A stretch of 33,385 bases of DNA from Alphaproteobacteria bacterium. Its GTDB lineage: Bacteria; Pseudomonadota; Alphaproteobacteria; Micavibrionales; UBA2020. A program made the position numbers and the translations under genes. Every line of letters starts with the position of its first letter. Position 1 is the stretch's first letter. The stretch lies in assembly GCA_029266795.1 (NCBI GenBank), contig JAQSWE010000020.1, positions 1-33,385 of the forward strand. The letters are read 5' to 3'. Shown here piece after piece: positions 31,704-33,385 of this stretch. The notes below the pieces were generated by a model. That model saw only the letters and a list, made by a program, of their open reading frames with translations. It was not told the DNA's origin and made no database searches.

Positions 31704-33290
31704 TTACCGCGTCAGCGGCGCAAGGCGCAGGTCATAGACCGCGCGGCCGCCCGGCTGCACCGAAGGCGGGCGCAGTTCAACGCCGCGCGAATAAAGCGAC
31801 TGCTTCACCGCGCCCAAGGGGGCGGTCGAAGACAGCGTGAAGGTCGCGCTGTTGGCGCTGAGGGAGGAAATATCGACCTGCACTGGCGGGTTCATGCCGG
31901 CCAGGCGTTTTTGCATGTCCATCCAGCTGCGGCTGTCGTTGAACTGCATGGTAGCTTCAAGACGGGTTGCGCCGCCTGCGCCGGGGTTCATCGTGCTGCC
32001 GGCAAGCGCCGGGCTCCAAGCTTCACCCGGCACATAGCCGCCGCGCGGTTGCTCATAGGCGCCGCCCTGCTGCGTGATGAGCGACGGGCGTCCGCCGCCT
32101 GCCGGCACTTCGCCGCGGCTGTCGATGATAACCGTGTCGTTGGGGGATCGCGTCTGCGCGGTCAGCTCGCGGCTGATGCTTTCGGAGACGAGGGACGGGC
32201 GGCGCGGCACATAGGGTGCCTGCAGATAGCTGATCGTTTCGGTGATGCCCTTGCGATAGGCTTCCGTCGCCGTCATATCGGCGGCGAAGGGCTTCAGCGT
32301 ATCGCGGCGGCGCAGCTTGCCGTTCGAATAGGTGTAGATGTCGATGCTAAGCTCGGTGCCGGAGCGGTTGGCGACGGCCAGCACAGCCTGCTCCGCATGG
32401 TAATTCGCCAGCAGCTTGTCGACCGCGCGGTAATCGCCGTCCCAGATGCCGTTGCCCGCACCCGCCGCGATATCGCTGATATCGCCGAGCGGCACGTAGA
32501 ACTGGCGGCCATTCGCCGTCGATTTCGGCAGCGCGCCCTGCCACATCAGCAGCCAGGGGTTCTGTTCTTCCCACAGCAGCGTCTGCCCCGCCATATCTTC
32601 AAAATATGGCAGGATCAGCACGGATTTCGCGATGGGCTCGAATTCCTGCGGCGCGGGGGCGTTGCTGCGCACAAGTCCGGGGCGCGCCTTTTGGCCGTAG
32701 ATGGATTCTTTCCAGTCGGGGCGCGATTCCATCGCCGTTTGCGGATCTTCGTCGATTTCTTCCGCTGCGACAGGATCGGGATTGTCGATGGCGGCCCCCA
32801 TCTCGACATGGTTTTCGCCGCTTGTTTCTTCGGATGCGACATCGACCGCTTCCGGCGCGTCATCCTGCACGTTGATATAGCTGCGCACGGCATCGCGGAA
32901 GCGGATCGTGAAGGTGCCGACATAGCGCGTCGTCGACATCTGTTCGTCCTGAATCTCGAAATCCTGCACAAGCATCGCGATGTCGGAATCCTTCGGCATC
33001 TTGAATTTCTTGAATTCGGCGGGGGTCATGTTCCGCTCGGCCAGTTTCTTGAACGCCTCGATGCGTGAATCGTTGATGGCTTTTTCACGGGCCACGACCG
33101 AATTCTCGGCTTCCTTGTCGACCACCACATCGGCAACCACCAGCGGGTTGGCGACCGCAGGCGCAGGGCCCGGCAGGTTGGGGGTCCAGGTGTCGCCGTT
33201 TTTGGGGCCGATTTGCGACGAAACAGGCGAGGTTATGGCTAACAAGCCGAGGATTATAGAAAAAGAAGCGGGTAAAATGACTTTGGACAT
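31704..33290 (-). CDS. Exported DUF2066 protein
   Basis: Protein of 528 residues with signal peptide MSKVILPASFSIILGLLAI and cleavage near VSS-QIG. The N-terminal region (VADVVVDKEAENSVVAREKAINDSRIEAFKKLAER) matches the DUF2066 domain, which accompanies hdaA in many Alphaproteobacteria. It continues with FTIRFRDAVRSYIN, then a low-complexity linker and a larger beta-rich region. I chose ATG 33290; the frame extends to a GTG at 33329 but that adds 13 non-signal residues. Likely periplasmic or outer-membrane associated. Biochemical role unknown. The last 95 bases of the window, upstream of it, show no gene. Confidence 0.85.
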   Translation of the reverse strand: MSKVILPASFSIILGLLAITSPVSSQIGPKNGDTWTPNLPGPAPAVANPLVVADVVVDKEAENSVVAREKAINDSRIEAFKKLAERNMTPAEFKKFKMPKDSDIAMLVQDFEIQDEQMSTTRYVGTFTIRFRDAVRSYINVQDDAPEAVDVASEETSGENHVEMGAAIDNPDPVAAEEIDEDPQTAMESRPDWKESIYGQKARPGLVRSNAPAPQEFEPIAKSVLILPYFEDMAGQTLLWEEQNPWLLMWQGALPKSTANGRQFYVPLGDISDIAAGAGNGIWDGDYRAVDKLLANYHAEQAVLAVANRSGTELSIDIYTYSNGKLRRRDTLKPFAADMTATEAYRKGITETISYLQAPYVPRRPSLVSESISRELTAQTRSPNDTVIIDSRGEVPAGGGRPSLITQQGGAYEQPRGGYVPGEAWSPALAGSTMNPGAGGATRLEATMQFNDSRSWMDMQKRLAGMNPPVQVDISSLSANSATFTLSSTAPLGAVKQSLYSRGVELRPPSVQPGGRAVYDLRLAPLTR

Positions 33291-33385
33291 ACGGGGACCG
33301 GGGCTTTGACAGATTCCATTGACTGACACTATCTCCAGATGCGCCTAAAATCCAGATATTCCAGTCATATTTTGTTAAAATTCTC

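Noticed and set aside
31596..33068. 490-residue open frame on the plus strand
   Set aside because: Antisense shadow of the DUF2066 gene and hdaA with Arg/Ala-rich composition.
1..33385. CRISPR array, prophage or transposase genes
   Set aside because: No evenly spaced direct repeats and no recognisable integrase, transposase or phage structural gene were seen.

Overview
The window reads as a stretch of an alphaproteobacterial chromosome of fairly high GC. The evidence is gene order: the cytochrome oxidase cluster ctaC-ctaD-ctaB-coxF-ctaG-ctaE-DUF983-SURF1-thrC, the ribosome/membrane cluster rpmH-rnpA-yidD-yidC-engB, a DUF2066-hdaA pair, and a DUF465 gene. Several accessory genes (a DUF6782-like metallopeptidase, degenerate ankyrin-like paralogues, a vgr-related metalloprotease) suggest a less-studied lineage, possibly near the Micavibrionales. 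That placement is a guess; only the class is well supported.

Layout. Positions 1-9409 hold the cta operon on the minus strand. It is transcribed from a promoter near 9430 and runs through ctaC, D, B, coxF, G, E, DUF983, SURF1, an M32 carboxypeptidase and thrC, whose C-terminus is cut by the window edge. A two-gene plus-strand block (2924-3825) is wedged into it. Positions 9604-11236 hold two paralogous von Willebrand A genes, the second broken by a one-base frameshift. A short helical ORF and a DUF6782-like metallopeptidase follow. Positions 12807-16113 are engB, yidC, yidD, rnpA and rpmH (minus). A tRNA-Arg(CCG) follows on the plus strand. Next come a membrane-anchored alpha/beta hydrolase with Asp in place of the nucleophile Ser, a Tat-exported DUF882 peptidase, an NTF2-like protein, and a LysR regulator divergent from an ankyrin-like gene.

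Positions 20551-25218 carry an LpxL-type acyltransferase, three translationally coupled ankyrin-like paralogues, a carboxylesterase and a PH-domain membrane protein. PfkA and DUF465 follow. A cluster of palindromic intergenic repeats then abuts a decayed Rieske (petA) relic. Positions 27568-30992 hold six small genes of unknown function on the plus strand, including two tandem paralogous lipoproteins. The window closes with hdaA and a DUF2066 exported protein.

How they work together. The cta genes encode the aa3-type terminal oxidase core (CtaC, D, E), its heme pathway (CtaB) and copper/heme insertion factors (CtaG, SURF1). The rpmH cluster links ribosomal protein, RNase P, membrane insertion and ribosome assembly. 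HdaA acts in replication control. The best candidates for something new are the ankyrin-like paralogue family with its neighbouring LysR switch, the paired VWA genes, the palindrome-embedded cta promoter and the tandem lipoprotein block.
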